From positions 20,889,001 through 20,953,000 of the forward strand of contig JAYKKT010000089.1 of NCBI GenBank assembly GCA_036023115.1: DNA of 64,000 nucleotides, given 5' to 3'. Origin of the DNA: Brasenia schreberi. Lineage: Eukaryota > Streptophyta > Magnoliopsida > Nymphaeales > Cabombaceae. Positions 43,605 through 54,240 of the stretch are shown here, piece by piece. Position 1 is the stretch's first letter. Every line of letters starts with the position of its first letter. The translations under genes and the position numbers were made by a program. The notes under the pieces were generated by a model. The model was not told where the DNA came from. It made no database searches and saw only the letters and a list, made by a program, of their open reading frames with translations.

Positions 43605-44781
43605 TTTATAGGGCTGAAGAGGTCGGTTGGGGGTGGTATTAGGAAGGTGGTAAGGTGGTCTAGGGGTGGTGGTGTGGTGGTAAGGTGGGCTGGTTTTGGG
43701 GAGGGGCCAAATATTTTCATACAAGGGGTTTTGGGTAGATTGTGTGCTAGGTTTAGGTGGGGTGGTTTAGAGGTTTAGGGTTTAGCTAGGTGGGTTGGTT
43801 TTGGGGTGAGGTTTAGTGAGGTGGGTTAGGTGATTAGGCTAGGATTAGGCCGGGATTAGGGAAGTGGGTTAGGTGATTAGGCTAGGATTAGGATAGGATT
43901 AGGGTAAAAGGCTAGGATTAGGTGTTTTTGGTTAGGATTAGATTAAGGAGCTCCCTTTGCATGACCCATAGACCTTGATTACCTCATGTTGGTGCAGCCC
44001 TAGGTTAGGTTTTGACTAATACAAGTTTAAACCCATGGCAATTAGGCTAACCCACATGATTAACCCCAAACTTGACACACAAGTCAAGCTTAATTACAAC
44101 ACACTCTAATCTTATCCTCCCCCACTCTCTCTCATGCCCATAATCCCATGTGAAATTCAAGTGGGCCCCACCTCCATTTATGAGAAGGTGATGTGGGCCA
44201 TGGATATGGATATTGGATTGGATCTCTAGATCCAAATCCAAATCCAAGTCCACACATGGGTTTGGATTGGGATTTGGATATATATGGTCCAGATCTGATC
44301 CAAACTGAATTCTGACTCCTTCAGGCTGTGTTCGAAATGAACGATTTGTGCGGGGTCTGATAGCATCAGTACTCCGTCTGCGTTGGGTCTTCGCCAACAT
44401 GATCGTCCGCTTCTGTTTTCGCCTTCCGGAGATGATTTCAAGTGATGTTTTGATGATAACAAGGTCTTGAACGTTCGAGATCCTGGGGGTGGATTCAATG
44501 TGAGAGTTGTTGTGCCGGGCTCGACATGTGCTCTGGTTCCGGGCTCTCTTTAGCTCTTCTGGTCCTGTCTAGATTAGGCCAAGCTGCTTCGGGGTTTCAA
44601 AAAAGTGTTTTAAAAGGTTTTTAAAGCCATATTATACATTTTTGAAATATATAAAGTTTAAAACATATGTACAGGGTTGTCTGGAAGGCTCTTGGGTTTC
44701 CAGACTCAAAATGGCCCTTTGGGGTTGCTTTTACAAAACCAGGTTTGTTTGAGAAGTTCGTGGGATTTCAAGATGTTTACA

Positions 44782-45903
44782 GTGGTTAGGTGGTTTGGGT
44801 AGGGGTGGTGTGGTGATAAGGTGGGCTGGTTTTGGGGAGGGGCTAGATATTTTGATACAAGGGGTTTTGGGTAGATGGTGGGCTAGGTTTAGGTGGGGTG
44901 GTTTAGTGAGATGGGTTAGGTGATTAGGCTAGGATTAGGTTAGGTTTAGGGAAATTAAACTAGGTTTAGGGAAGGATTAGGGAAGTGGGTTAGGTGATTA
45001 GGCTCAGATTAGGACGGGATTAGGGTAAAAGGCTAGGATTAGGGGTTTTTGGTTAGGGTTGAGTTAAGGAGCTCCCTTTGCATAACCCATAGACCTTGTT
45101 GCATCATGTTGGTGCAGCCCTAGGTTAGGTTTTGGCTAATACAAGCTTAAACCCATGCTAATTAGGCTAACCCACATGATTAACCCCAAACTTTACACAC
45201 AAGTCAAGCTTAATTGCAATCACTCCCAAATCTTATCCTCCCCCACTCTCTCTCATGCCCATAATCCCACGTGAATTTCAAGTGGGCCCCACCTCCATTT
45301 ATGAGAAGGTGATGTGGGCCATGGATGTGGATATTGGATTGGATCTCTGGATCCAAATTCAAATCCAAATCCAAACATAGGTTTGGATTGGGATCTAGAT
45401 ATATATGGTCCAGATCCAATCCAAACTGAATTCTGACTCCTTCAGGCTGTGTTGGAAACGAATGGTTTGTGCGGGGTCTAATAGCATCAGTACTCCGTCT
45501 GCGTTGGGTCTTCGCCAACATGATCGTCCACTTCTGTTTTCACCTTCCGGAGATGATTTCAAGTGATGTTTTGCTGATAACAGGGTCTTGGACGTTCGAG
45601 ATCTTGGGGGTGGATTCAATACGAGAGTTGCTGTGCCGGGATCGACTTGTGCTCCGGTTTCGGGCTCTCTTTAGCTTTTCTGGTCCTGTCTTGATTAGGC
45701 CAAGCTGCTTCGGGGTTTCAAAAATATGTTTTAAAAGGTTTTTAAAACCATATTATACATATTTAAAACATATAAAGTTTAAAACATATGTACAGGGTTG
45801 TTTGGAAGGCTCCTGGGTTTCCAGACTCAAAATAGCCCTTTGGGGATGCTTTTATGAAACCAGGTTTGTTTTGAGAAATTCATGGGATTTCGGGGTGTTT
45901 ACA
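44782..45903 (-). mobile_element. E11 3' LTR, first third only
   Basis: Minus-strand start TGTAAACACCCC at 45903, with the U3 foldback near 45350-45425 and the GTGGGGCCCAC/CACGTG pair near 45270-45290. Cut at 44781 by L10. The rest was not found to the left of L10. Confidence 0.82.
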
Positions 45904-47057
45904 GATGCCCCTCTTTGGCCTTATCCCATTTCGGGGTGTTTACAAACACCCCTTTTAATGTCTCCCTAGATCTAACCACGAAGAATATGGGATTGTCCCA
46001 ATCTTTAGCAAAATCTCAGTTTTAAAACCCTGGTAGGAGGAGATATCACGCCAAAGGGATATGCTATGGAATCTGGACTTAAATGGGATCTTGTTTATGC
46101 AAGTACCATGCGTGGAATGCAGATGACATGGGTGTGGTGCCAAGAGTGGCAACCTCCCAGAGACCAGATGTGGTCGAACTCTAGAGACTTACAAGGCCTA
46201 CTGCTCCAAGTGAGCAAATCCTATGCTGTTCGATGTTCGATTTTCAAAATTTATTTACAAAAGCTATTTACAAAAGGGACAACTGTCTTGAGTCTTGATC
46301 CTAAGGATCTCGAGCTCTTCGTGCTTGCCCTTGCTTGAGTCCTAACACTCGCTTATCTAGTGGAGGTTTTGTCAGAAAACAAGCTATATTTCAAATTCCT
46401 ACGCCTTACTCGAAACGTCAAATTCTCAAACAAGACGAAATTCAAGTAAGTAAATCCTATTTTTACTTTAGGATTCTTTGAAATGAACCATGCTTTAGCT
46501 TGGGATAAGCCAGGGATGGGAAAGAGATACCACGGTCCCTTCTAAAGCGTCCCGTGCTTTGAGGCACAGAAGGCGGAAAACTGCTCTTTTTGAGCTTTTT
46601 GTCCTCTTTTTCCTTTTTCATAGAGGGTCTCCCTTTGGGAGTATTTTTTCTTTAATCCCTCTTTTTCACAAGAGAATCGATTTTTTCCTTTTGAATTCTG
46701 GTTTCTCTCTTTTGGAAAGAGACTTTGGATGGGAAATTCCCTTCGTTTGGGCCTTTGTTTTCCTTTTGGAAGGAGAAGAGAAGAGGGGAGGACTTATCCC
46801 AAGTCTACACTCGATTCATTCCAGATCAGCCTATTTAGAAATAGCACGTACTACTTGCAAGTATCTTGCTATGTTGAACTAGGCCTTTCTTTGTAAGAAG
46901 AAGGATTTTGAAATGTAACCACGATTTTGAAGACTCCACTCTTTCACAAGTGTGAATTCTCTCACTCAGGGTCACACGATTTTGCCTTTGCACCTTATTT
47001 TCATGTCTCAGGGCAGCTATCCCTGAAATCTTTTAAAACTGGAATTTAATCCAAATC
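45904..47057 (-). other. E11 3' untranslated segment with altered polypurine region
   Basis: GATGCCCCTCTTTGGCC (minus-strand polypurine tract) is kept at 45904-45920, but the rest of the foldback is replaced by a second copy of the LTR edge, ATTTCGGGGTGTTTACA (45928-45944, same as 45887-45903). This leaves the perfect palindrome GGGGTGTTTACAAACACCCC (45933-45952). Confidence 0.78.
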
Positions 47058-49453
47058 CTACACATAATACTTCTTTAAGTATTGAATGTTGATAGGGTCT
47101 GCTAAATTCCTACCTTCTATATCGATCAACCAATACGAGTTGTTCGTAGTGGTTGCTCGTACAACATAGGGTCCATCCCACTTGGGGCGCCACTTTCCGA
47201 GGGGATGTGGGCCACGATAGTGGATGATTTTCAAAACCAGATCTCCCACTTCAAAGTGGCGAGGTCTCATGTGTTTGCCATAATGTCGGGCTATCCTTTG
47301 CCGGTATGCACGAGCATGATCCATGGCAAGGAGTCGCCTCTCATCTAGCAAATCTAGTTCTGCCATCCTAGAATGCTGAAGCGTCTCTAGGGAGAGGTCG
47401 AGTGCTATGGATGTATGGAATTAATGCAGTTGAGTATGAATGGGAAGAATGGCGTTTGTGCCATAGACCAATTCGAATGGTGTGGCATTCGTGGGAGTCC
47501 GGATGGAAGTCCTATAAGCCCATAAGGCTTCATCCAGCTTCTCGTGCCACATCCTACCCTTCTCTAAGGTTTTCTCAATTATACTAATGAGAGTCTTGTT
47601 TGTGGCTTCGGCTTGGCCGTTGCCTTGAGGGTAGTAGGGCGAAGAGAAGTGGTGAGTTATGCCATACGTGTTGCACAACTTAACCATCCGCTCGTTCTTG
47701 AATGGGGTACCATTATCAAACACAAGGTCTCGTGGAACCCCACATGGAGCCAAGATATTCCTCTGGATGAAAGCCACCACATGTTGCCCCAGCACGTTGG
47801 TTAGGGAAATGGCTTCCACCCACTTGGAGAAATACTCCGTGGCTGCTAAAATAAATCGATGCCCATTCGAGGCTTTTGAAAATATTGGGCCTACGATGTC
47901 AAACACCCACATGGTGAATGGCCAGGGGCTGACCACGGAATGCAATGCAGATGATGGGATATGAATGGCGTCCCCATTCACTTGACATGGATGACACTTC
48001 CTAACATGATCGTGACAATCCTTTTTCAAGGTGGACCCAAAATAGCCCCCTCTAAGTATTTTCATTGCCATCATATTGGTATTGACATGGCCTCCACATT
48101 CTCCATCATGGAATTCATGCATCACTATCCTAGCCTCCTCTAGGTTGATACACCTAAGCAGAATGCCGGTAAAACTCTTTTTGTATAAAACCCCACCCAG
48201 AATGGTGTATTGGATCGAAATTTTAAGGATGAATGCCTTATCTTTGGATGTGGCATCCTCGGCGAATCCCCCATTTTCTAAAAATTGTTTGATGTCATGA
48301 TACCAAGGTTTTTCAATAGAATTTGGGTTATTTTGGCAAATATTCAAGTCGTGTGTGGATGGGTTGGGTGCATGCCATATTTCTAAAGATCGGGTCCCTG
48401 AAATGGGATCGACCTTTAAGGCTGAACCCAAGGAGGAGAGGGCATCGGCGATGCCATTGTCCTCTCTTCCTACGTGTGTGAGTTTACACGATTGGAAGGA
48501 CTGGACCAATCGAGTGGCCAACTCGTGATATGGAAGTAGTTTTTCATTACGTACTTGCCAAATTTTCAAAACCTGGTTTATAACAAGGAGTGAATCTCCA
48601 AAGACCTCGATGCATGATGCCCCTAGGGTTTTCGAAAGCCTTAAGCCTTGTATGAGTGCTTCATACTCAGCTACGTTGTTGGAACATTCGAAATCTAGGC
48701 GGACTGCTATAGGAATCTCGCCCTTTTCAGGGGAGATGAGGATGACCCCAGCACCAGCCCCTCGTTGGTTTCGTGCCCCATCAAAGTGCATCTTCTACAC
48801 TTGGTTTTCGAAATTGTTTGCCAAAATGTGGTTTTGGAAATGGTTTTGTAATATGCCTTCATCAGGTATTTCAGCAAGTGTGGGATATGCGTCCTCTAAT
48901 GGGAACTCAGCCACGTAATCTGCTAGGGCTTATCCCTTAATGGAGATCTGGTGATGGTATTTCAGGTCATACTCCATTAGAAGGAGTTGCCATTTGCCCA
49001 ATCTACCCGTGAGAATGGGTTTTTCGAACAAGTGCTTGATTGGATCAAGCATGGACACTATCCAGATCTCATGATCTAGGAAATAGTGTCTGAATTTCTG
49101 GCAGGCCCAGACTAGGGCCAAGCACGTCTTCTCCATGGCTTGATAATTTCGCTCATAAGCCAAGAGAGTTTTCGAAATATAGTAGATGGCATACTCCTTA
49201 TGGGTGTCATCCTCGTATTAAGCCAACAGGGCTCCTAAGGCATTCGCATACACAGAGATGTAGAGTAAAAGCGGTTTTCCTTGTTTTGGAGGATTCAAAA
49301 CAGGGGGATTAACCAAGTATGCCTTTAGTCTCTCGAAGGACTTTTGGCGTTCGTCATCCCATAAGAATTTCGTGCCCTTCCTCAACAGTTGGTTGAAGGG
49401 TTCGCATCTAGTTGCCAGATTCGATATGAATCGGCGAACGGATTGTAAACGAC
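47058..49453 (-). pseudogene. pol: E11 ORF2, second half: RNase H-aRH-integrase
   Basis: Continues the RT at 57637 in the same frame once E12 and one ACGAC are set aside. One frame throughout, with four stops: TAA 49218-49220 and 48930-48932 (CAA in E1), TAG about 48794-48796 (TGG in E1) and TAA 47421-47423. aRH keeps HFDGARN, AEYEAL, FGDSLL and REDNGIADAL. Integrase keeps the HHCC finger and all three acidic residues (FDIVG, FDNGTPF, GQAEATNK). This is the best preserved aRH and integrase in the window. Ends NIQYLKKYYV. Confidence 0.93.
49449..49453. repeat. Target site duplication of E12, left copy (ACGAC)
   Basis: Same five bases at 57637-57641. They encode part of GR in the RT-RH region of E11, and the frame is continuous when one copy is removed. 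Confidence 0.93.
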
Positions 49454-50660
49454 TGTAAACAAACGAATCTGGTTTTATACAAGCAGCCCCAAAGGGCCAT
49501 TTTGAGTTTGGAAACCCAGGAGCCTTCCAAACAACCCTGTACATATATTTTAAACTTTATCTTTCAAAAACATATAATATGGCTTTTGAAAACCCTTTTA
49601 AAACATGTTTTGAAACCCCGAAGTGGCTTGGCCCGATCAAGACAAGACCAGGAGAGCCCAGAAGAGCCCGGAACCGGAGCACATGTCAAGCCCGGCGCAG
49701 CAACTCTTGTTCTGATTCACATCCCAGGATCTCGAATGTCCAAGACCCTGTTCTTATCAAAATAGCATTTGAAGTCATCTCCGGAAGGCAGAAACAGAGG
49801 CGGACGACTATGTTGGCGAAGACCCAACGCAGACGGAGTACTGATGCTGTCAGGCCCCGCACAAATCGTCCGTTTCGAACCCAGCTCGAAGGAGTCATAG
49901 TTCAGTTTGGATTGGATCTGGACCATATATATCCAGATTCCAATCCAAACCCATATGTGGACTTGGATTTGGATTTGGATCCAGAGATCCAATCCAATAT
50001 CCATATCCATGGCCCACATCACCTTCTCATAAAGGGAGGTGGGGCCCACTTGAGTTTCACGTGGGATATTGGGCATGAGAGAGAGTGGGGGTGAAAAATA
50101 TCAAGAGTGTTGTATTAAGCTTGACTTGTGTGTCAAGTTTGGGTTTAATCTTGTGGGTTAGCCTAATTGAGTGGGTTTAAGCTTGTAATTAGCTAAAACC
50201 TAACCTAGGGCTGCACCAACATGGGGTGATCAAGGTCTAGGGGCCATGCTAAGGGAGCTCATTCATCTAAACCTAGCCCAAAATGCCTAATCCTAGCCTA
50301 AACCCCTAATCCACCCCTAACCTGAACCTAATCACCTAACCCACTTCCCTAATCCCGGCCTAATCCCAACCTAATCACCTAACCCACTTCCCTAATCCTT
50401 CCCTAAACCTAGATTAATTTCCCTAATCCTAGCCTAAACCTAGCCTAATCACCTAACCTAGCTCACTAAACCTCACCCTAAAACCCAACCACCTAACCTA
50501 GCCCTAAACCCCTAAACCACCCTTAGCCCACGATTTACCCAAACCCCTAGTTTTAAAATATCTGGCCCAACCCCTTCCAGCCCACCTTATCTACATACCA
50601 CCCTACCTAAACCACCTAACCACTACCCACAACCCCGCCCTAACCGACCTACCCATCCCC

Positions 50661-50692
50661 TATTTAAACCCCCCTCCTTGTGGGCGGGTTTT
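50661..50692 (+). promoter_or_regulatory. E12 5' LTR TATA-like box and inverted repeat
   Basis: TATTTAAA in place of TATATAAA, then AAACCCCCC and GGGCGGGTTTT. Shared with the 3' LTR (55460-55491), so it was so in the inserting copy. Confidence 0.58.
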
Positions 50693-51604
50693 CCAAGTGG
50701 GAACCACTCTCTCACCCAGCCGGGCCCTCTCCTTCTCCCTTCTCTCACCCAGCCGGGACCACTCCCCACCTCCGCCTGCTCCACCAGCCACCACCTGCAC
50801 CGCCACCTTCCCTCTTCCATCCACCACCACCATTTGCCCAGCCGGACGCCACCACCTTCAACCCAACCGAACCAGCCGACAGCCACCTGCCCGCCACCTT
50901 CCCACTTCATCCGCCACCTCTCCCCATTCGGTAAGTACCCTGCACCTTACCTAGCCCCCTTCTCTACCACCTCTCCACTCTTAGCCACCCATCCTACCTT
51001 CATCTCAGCCCCTTTGCCACCACCATTTTAACCTAGCCGAACCTAGTATAACCCAAGCTGCCGGCCACTACCTAGCCATCATTTCCCATTCGGCCCTCCC
51101 CTAGGTGTCCTATTCGGCCTTCCCACCAGCTCACCTTTTAGGTCCAGTTTCCCTAAGTACCCAACTCCCCTAGTGATCCTAATACCTCACTCGTTCAGCC
51201 CATTTAAACCCCTTACCTTGAGGCGCCATCTACTTGCCACCGGCCACCTCCGAGGCGTCTATCCCGCGCCCCACTTGCAGCCGGCCAGCACCCTTGATCA
51301 CCTACCTTCGCGGAGCTCCCACTTGCAGCCCAAGGCCAAGTCCACGCTCAAGCAAGACCTCTACGGACCAGCTACTCGTAAGTGTCTAAACTCGGTCTTT
51401 AGTTATACACTTGCTTGAGATTCAATTTGATACGGGGTTGTAATAACGGAGCATAGTCTCCCCCCGCTTGTAATAACGTGGCTTGGCACAACCACACACG
51501 TGCACTCTCTTAGTCGTGCACAATTTTGAACACACACGGGCCTAATCAGCCCCTAATATATAAGTGTATATATACTTTCATTTCCGAAGGGTTTTTGTTC
51601 AAGT

Positions 51605-52220
51605 TGGGTGCGTTGTCTTTCAATTCAAGCACTCTCACACACATTGAGCTTTCGCTCTTATTTGAAAGACCCAAGTGAGGGCCGACCTATACTATTTGGG
51701 TTTCATTGCTTGTCGTGTGAGTAAGTCTTTCAATTCAAGCACTCTCACACACATTGAGCTTTCGCTCTTATTTGAAAGACCCAAGTAAGGGCCGACCTAT
51801 ACTATTTGGGTTTTCATTTCTTGTCGTGTGAGTAAGTCTTTCAATTCAAGCACTCTCACACACATTGAGCCTTCGCTCTTACTCCCAAGACCTTAGTAAA
51901 GGCCTTATTGCAGTTATATTTGGGTTTCATTTATGTCGTGTGGGTAGTCTTTCGATTCAAGCACTCTCACACACATTGAGCCTTCGCTCTTACTCCCAAG
52001 ACCTTAGTAAAGGCCTTATTGCAGTTATATTTGGGTTTCATTTATGTCGTGTGGGTAGTCTTTCGATTCAAGCACTCTCACACACATTGAGCCTTCGCTC
52101 TTACTCCCAAGACCTTAGTCAAGGCCATACTGCAATTTATATTTGGGTTTAATTTCATGTCGTGTGTGTAAGTCTTTCAATTCAAGCACGCACCCACATT
52201 GAGCCTTCACTCTTATTTGC
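51605..52220 (+). repeat. 107-bp LTR minisatellite, E12 5' LTR (6 units)
   Basis: Two neighbouring units (about 51930-52060) are the same except for single bases, including GTGGGTAGTCTTTCGATTC. Confidence 0.85.
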
Positions 52221-52611
52221 AAGACCCGAGTAAGGGCTCATATACATAAGATATATACCTATTTCCCTTCGGTTATTTCCCTTCGGTTATTTCCCTTCTG
52301 TTATTTCCCTTCAGTATTGTCTTTACATTTCGGGTTTTCCCTTTGGAGTAGCGTGAGTTTGCATTGCATCTACGCCATACCACGAGGTAGGACGCATATT
52401 GCATCGAAACAAGCCCCGCTCGAATTCGCCCATGTAGTGGAGTGTTCATAACACACAAACTAGGTGGCCCGAAAAGGGATAAAAGAAAAGACTTAGGCAC
52501 GTGCAAATCCACGTGATCTAAAACATGCAATCGCATCTTAAAGACCCGAAATAGACACCTCGAACCGCTTCGTAGACTTTCTCTCCAAAACTCGATTTTT
52601 GCAAAAGCGTA

Positions 52612-52740
52612 CAGACTGACCCTTGCGCATCGGTGCAAGAAGGTCTGCGACGACAAGAGCTTACTTGCTCACAGTCACCACGTTTAGAAGTCAGTGTTAA
52701 ATATATCTTCGCTAGCTTAAGTAAGCTAGCTGGCACGCCC
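52612..52740 (+). promoter_or_regulatory. E12 U5 structured block, 5' LTR
   Basis: SL-I, SL-II and TGGCACGCCC (52731-52740), which repeats the first ten bases of the PBS 103 bases downstream. Confidence 0.75.
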
Positions 52741-52833
52741 TATTTGTATACCTAGGCCTTAGACACACGAGAAGATCCACTCCAAGCCCCGGAAGAGGTG
52801 AAGAGGCGGGGATTTTCACACGTCTACAGAGAT

Positions 52834-52851
52834 TGGCACGCCCGGTGGGAC
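52834..52851 (+). promoter_or_regulatory. E12 primer binding site
   Basis: TGGCACGCCCGGTGGGAC, five bases (GAGAT) after the LTR. Complementary to a tRNA 3' end reading GTCCCACCGGGCGTGCCA. Confidence 0.8.
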
Positions 52852-52971
52852 GTGAGCCTTTTCAGAAATCGAGTTTACTTGTAGAAGTCTTGCGAAAATT
52901 TTGTAAAAAGGTGTCGTTTTAACTTGTTTTCTTTGCTTGTACTTAGGAAATTTTGAAAAAGCTTGAAAAGC

Positions 52972-53280
52972 ATGTCAAAATCCAATCCAAGTGAAGTGTC
53001 GAGCCAAGGCTCATGCGCATCAAGTTCTCACTCTAGGAGGATTTTCAAAAACAAAATAAAACTAGATGAAATCGAGGACTTGAGAAGGGAGTTTGAGGCC
53101 AAAATCGATGCTCTCAGCCAAGAGGCTGAAGTAGGCGATTCATGTTCATCGAACGGTGAACAAAGGCCTAAAAAGAAAATTGAAAAACCTCGCAAGCAAA
53201 AAGAGGCCTCCGTAATGGAAGGCAACCAATACCACGAGTCCTTCACACAAAAGGACCGTAAAGCCCTACAGCAGCTGCTA
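52972..53280 (+). pseudogene. gag: E12 gag N-terminal fragment
   Basis: ATG at 52972 (MSKSNPSEVSS), as in E11. About 103 codons of gag: serine-rich start, coiled-coil-like LDEIEDLRREFEAKIDALSQ, then HESFTQKDRKALQQLL. At 53278-53283 the reading passes without a break into 3' untranslated sequence (AAATAGGCTGATCTGG), giving a short unrelated tail before a stop at 53320. No mutation inactivates the gag part itself. Confidence 0.92.
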
Positions 53281-54228
53281 AATAGGCTGATCTGGAATGG
53301 ATCGAGTGTAGGCTTGGGATAAGTCCTCCCCTCTTCTCTTCTCCTTCCAAAAGGAAAACAAAGGCCCAAATCAAAAGGGAATTTCCCATTTAAAATCTCT
53401 TTCCAAAAGAAAGAAACCAGACTTCAAAAAGAAAAATCGATTCTTTTATGAAAAAGAGGGATTAAAGAAAAAATACTCCCAAAGGGAGACCCTCTATGAA
53501 AAAAAGGAGAAAGAGGCCAAAAAGCTCAAAAAGAGCAGTTTTCTGCCTTCTATGCCTTAAACCACGGGACACTTCAGAAGGGACCGTGGTATCTCTTTCC
53601 CATCCCTGGCTTATCCCAAGCTAAAGCATGGTTCATTTCGAGGAATCCTAAAGTAAAAATAGGATTTACTTACTTGAATTTCATCTTGTTTGAGAATTCG
53701 ACGTTTCGAGTAAGGCGTAGGAATTTGAAATGAAGCTTGTTTTCTTATAAAACCTCCGCTAGATGAGCGAGTGTTAAGACTCAAACAAGGGCAAGCACGA
53801 AGAGCTCGAGATCCTTAGGATCGAGGCTCAAGACAGTTGTCCCATTTGTAAATAGCTTTTGTAAATAAGTTTTGAAAACCGAACATCGAACAGCATAGGA
53901 TTTTTGCTCACTTGGAACAGTAGGCCTTGTAAGTCTCTAGAGTTCGACCACACCTGGTCTCTGGGAGGTCGCCGCTCTTGGCACCACACCCATGTCATTT
54001 GCATTCCACGCATGGTACTTGCATGAACATGATCCCATTTAGGACCAGATTCCATAAGTAAACCCTTTGGCGTGATATCTCCTCCTACCAGAGTTTGTAA
54101 AATTGAGATTTTGTTAAAATGGGACGATCCCATATTCTTCGTGGCTAGATCTAGGGAGACATTAAAAGGGGTGTTTGTTATCTTTGCCCTTATCCAAATC
54201 GATTTGGGCAAGGCCAAAGAGGGGCATC
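53281..54228 (+). other. E12 3' untranslated segment
   Basis: Matches 3040-3988 of E1 from AAATAGGCTGATCTGG onward; the first 220 bases of the segment are missing with the pol genes. Confidence 0.85.
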
Positions 54229-54240
54229 TGTAAACACCCC
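54168..54240 (+). promoter_or_regulatory. E12 polypurine tract foldback
   Basis: Centre 54200/54201, right arm GATTTGGGCAAGGCCAAAG; one further A-to-G change leaves a G-U pair. LTR starts at 54229. Confidence 0.72.

Larger units (their letters stand above)
41715..44781 (-). mobile_element. L10: LTR lacking its U5 end
   Basis: Minus-strand start TGTAAACATC at 44781. Foldback and GTGGGGCCCAC about 44160-44330; TATA region TATAAACCCC (minus, about 43601-43610) next to a 14-G run; GTAAGT as ACTTAC 42684-42689; five minisatellite units (41945-42460) and an AT run (42481-42502). The last recognisable part is CCACTACATGG (about 41720); SL-I, SL-II and the tip are missing. It lies inside what remains of the E11 3' LTR, with GTGGT (44782-44786) as the expected target duplication on the right only. 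Confidence 0.82.
49454..52828 (+). mobile_element. E12 5' LTR
   Basis: 3375 bp. Compared with the 3' LTR it lacks 24 bases right after TGTAAAC, and lacks a 9-base CTCCATCTG unit near 50783. U3 foldback 49906-49949; GTGGGGCCCAC 50039-50049 and CACGTG 50058-50063; CCTAA-rich tract about 50270-50530; TATTTAAA 50661-50668 with inverted repeat to 50692; GTAAGT 51378-51383; six minisatellite units 51605-52220; SL-I 52612-52647; SL-II 52711-52730; echo 52731-52740; ends TCTACA. Confidence 0.95.

Noticed and set aside
51173..51418. Conserved 81-codon frame present in both E12 LTRs
   Set aside because: Identity simply reflects LTR duplication; in E1 and S2 the corresponding frame has different ends and no start.
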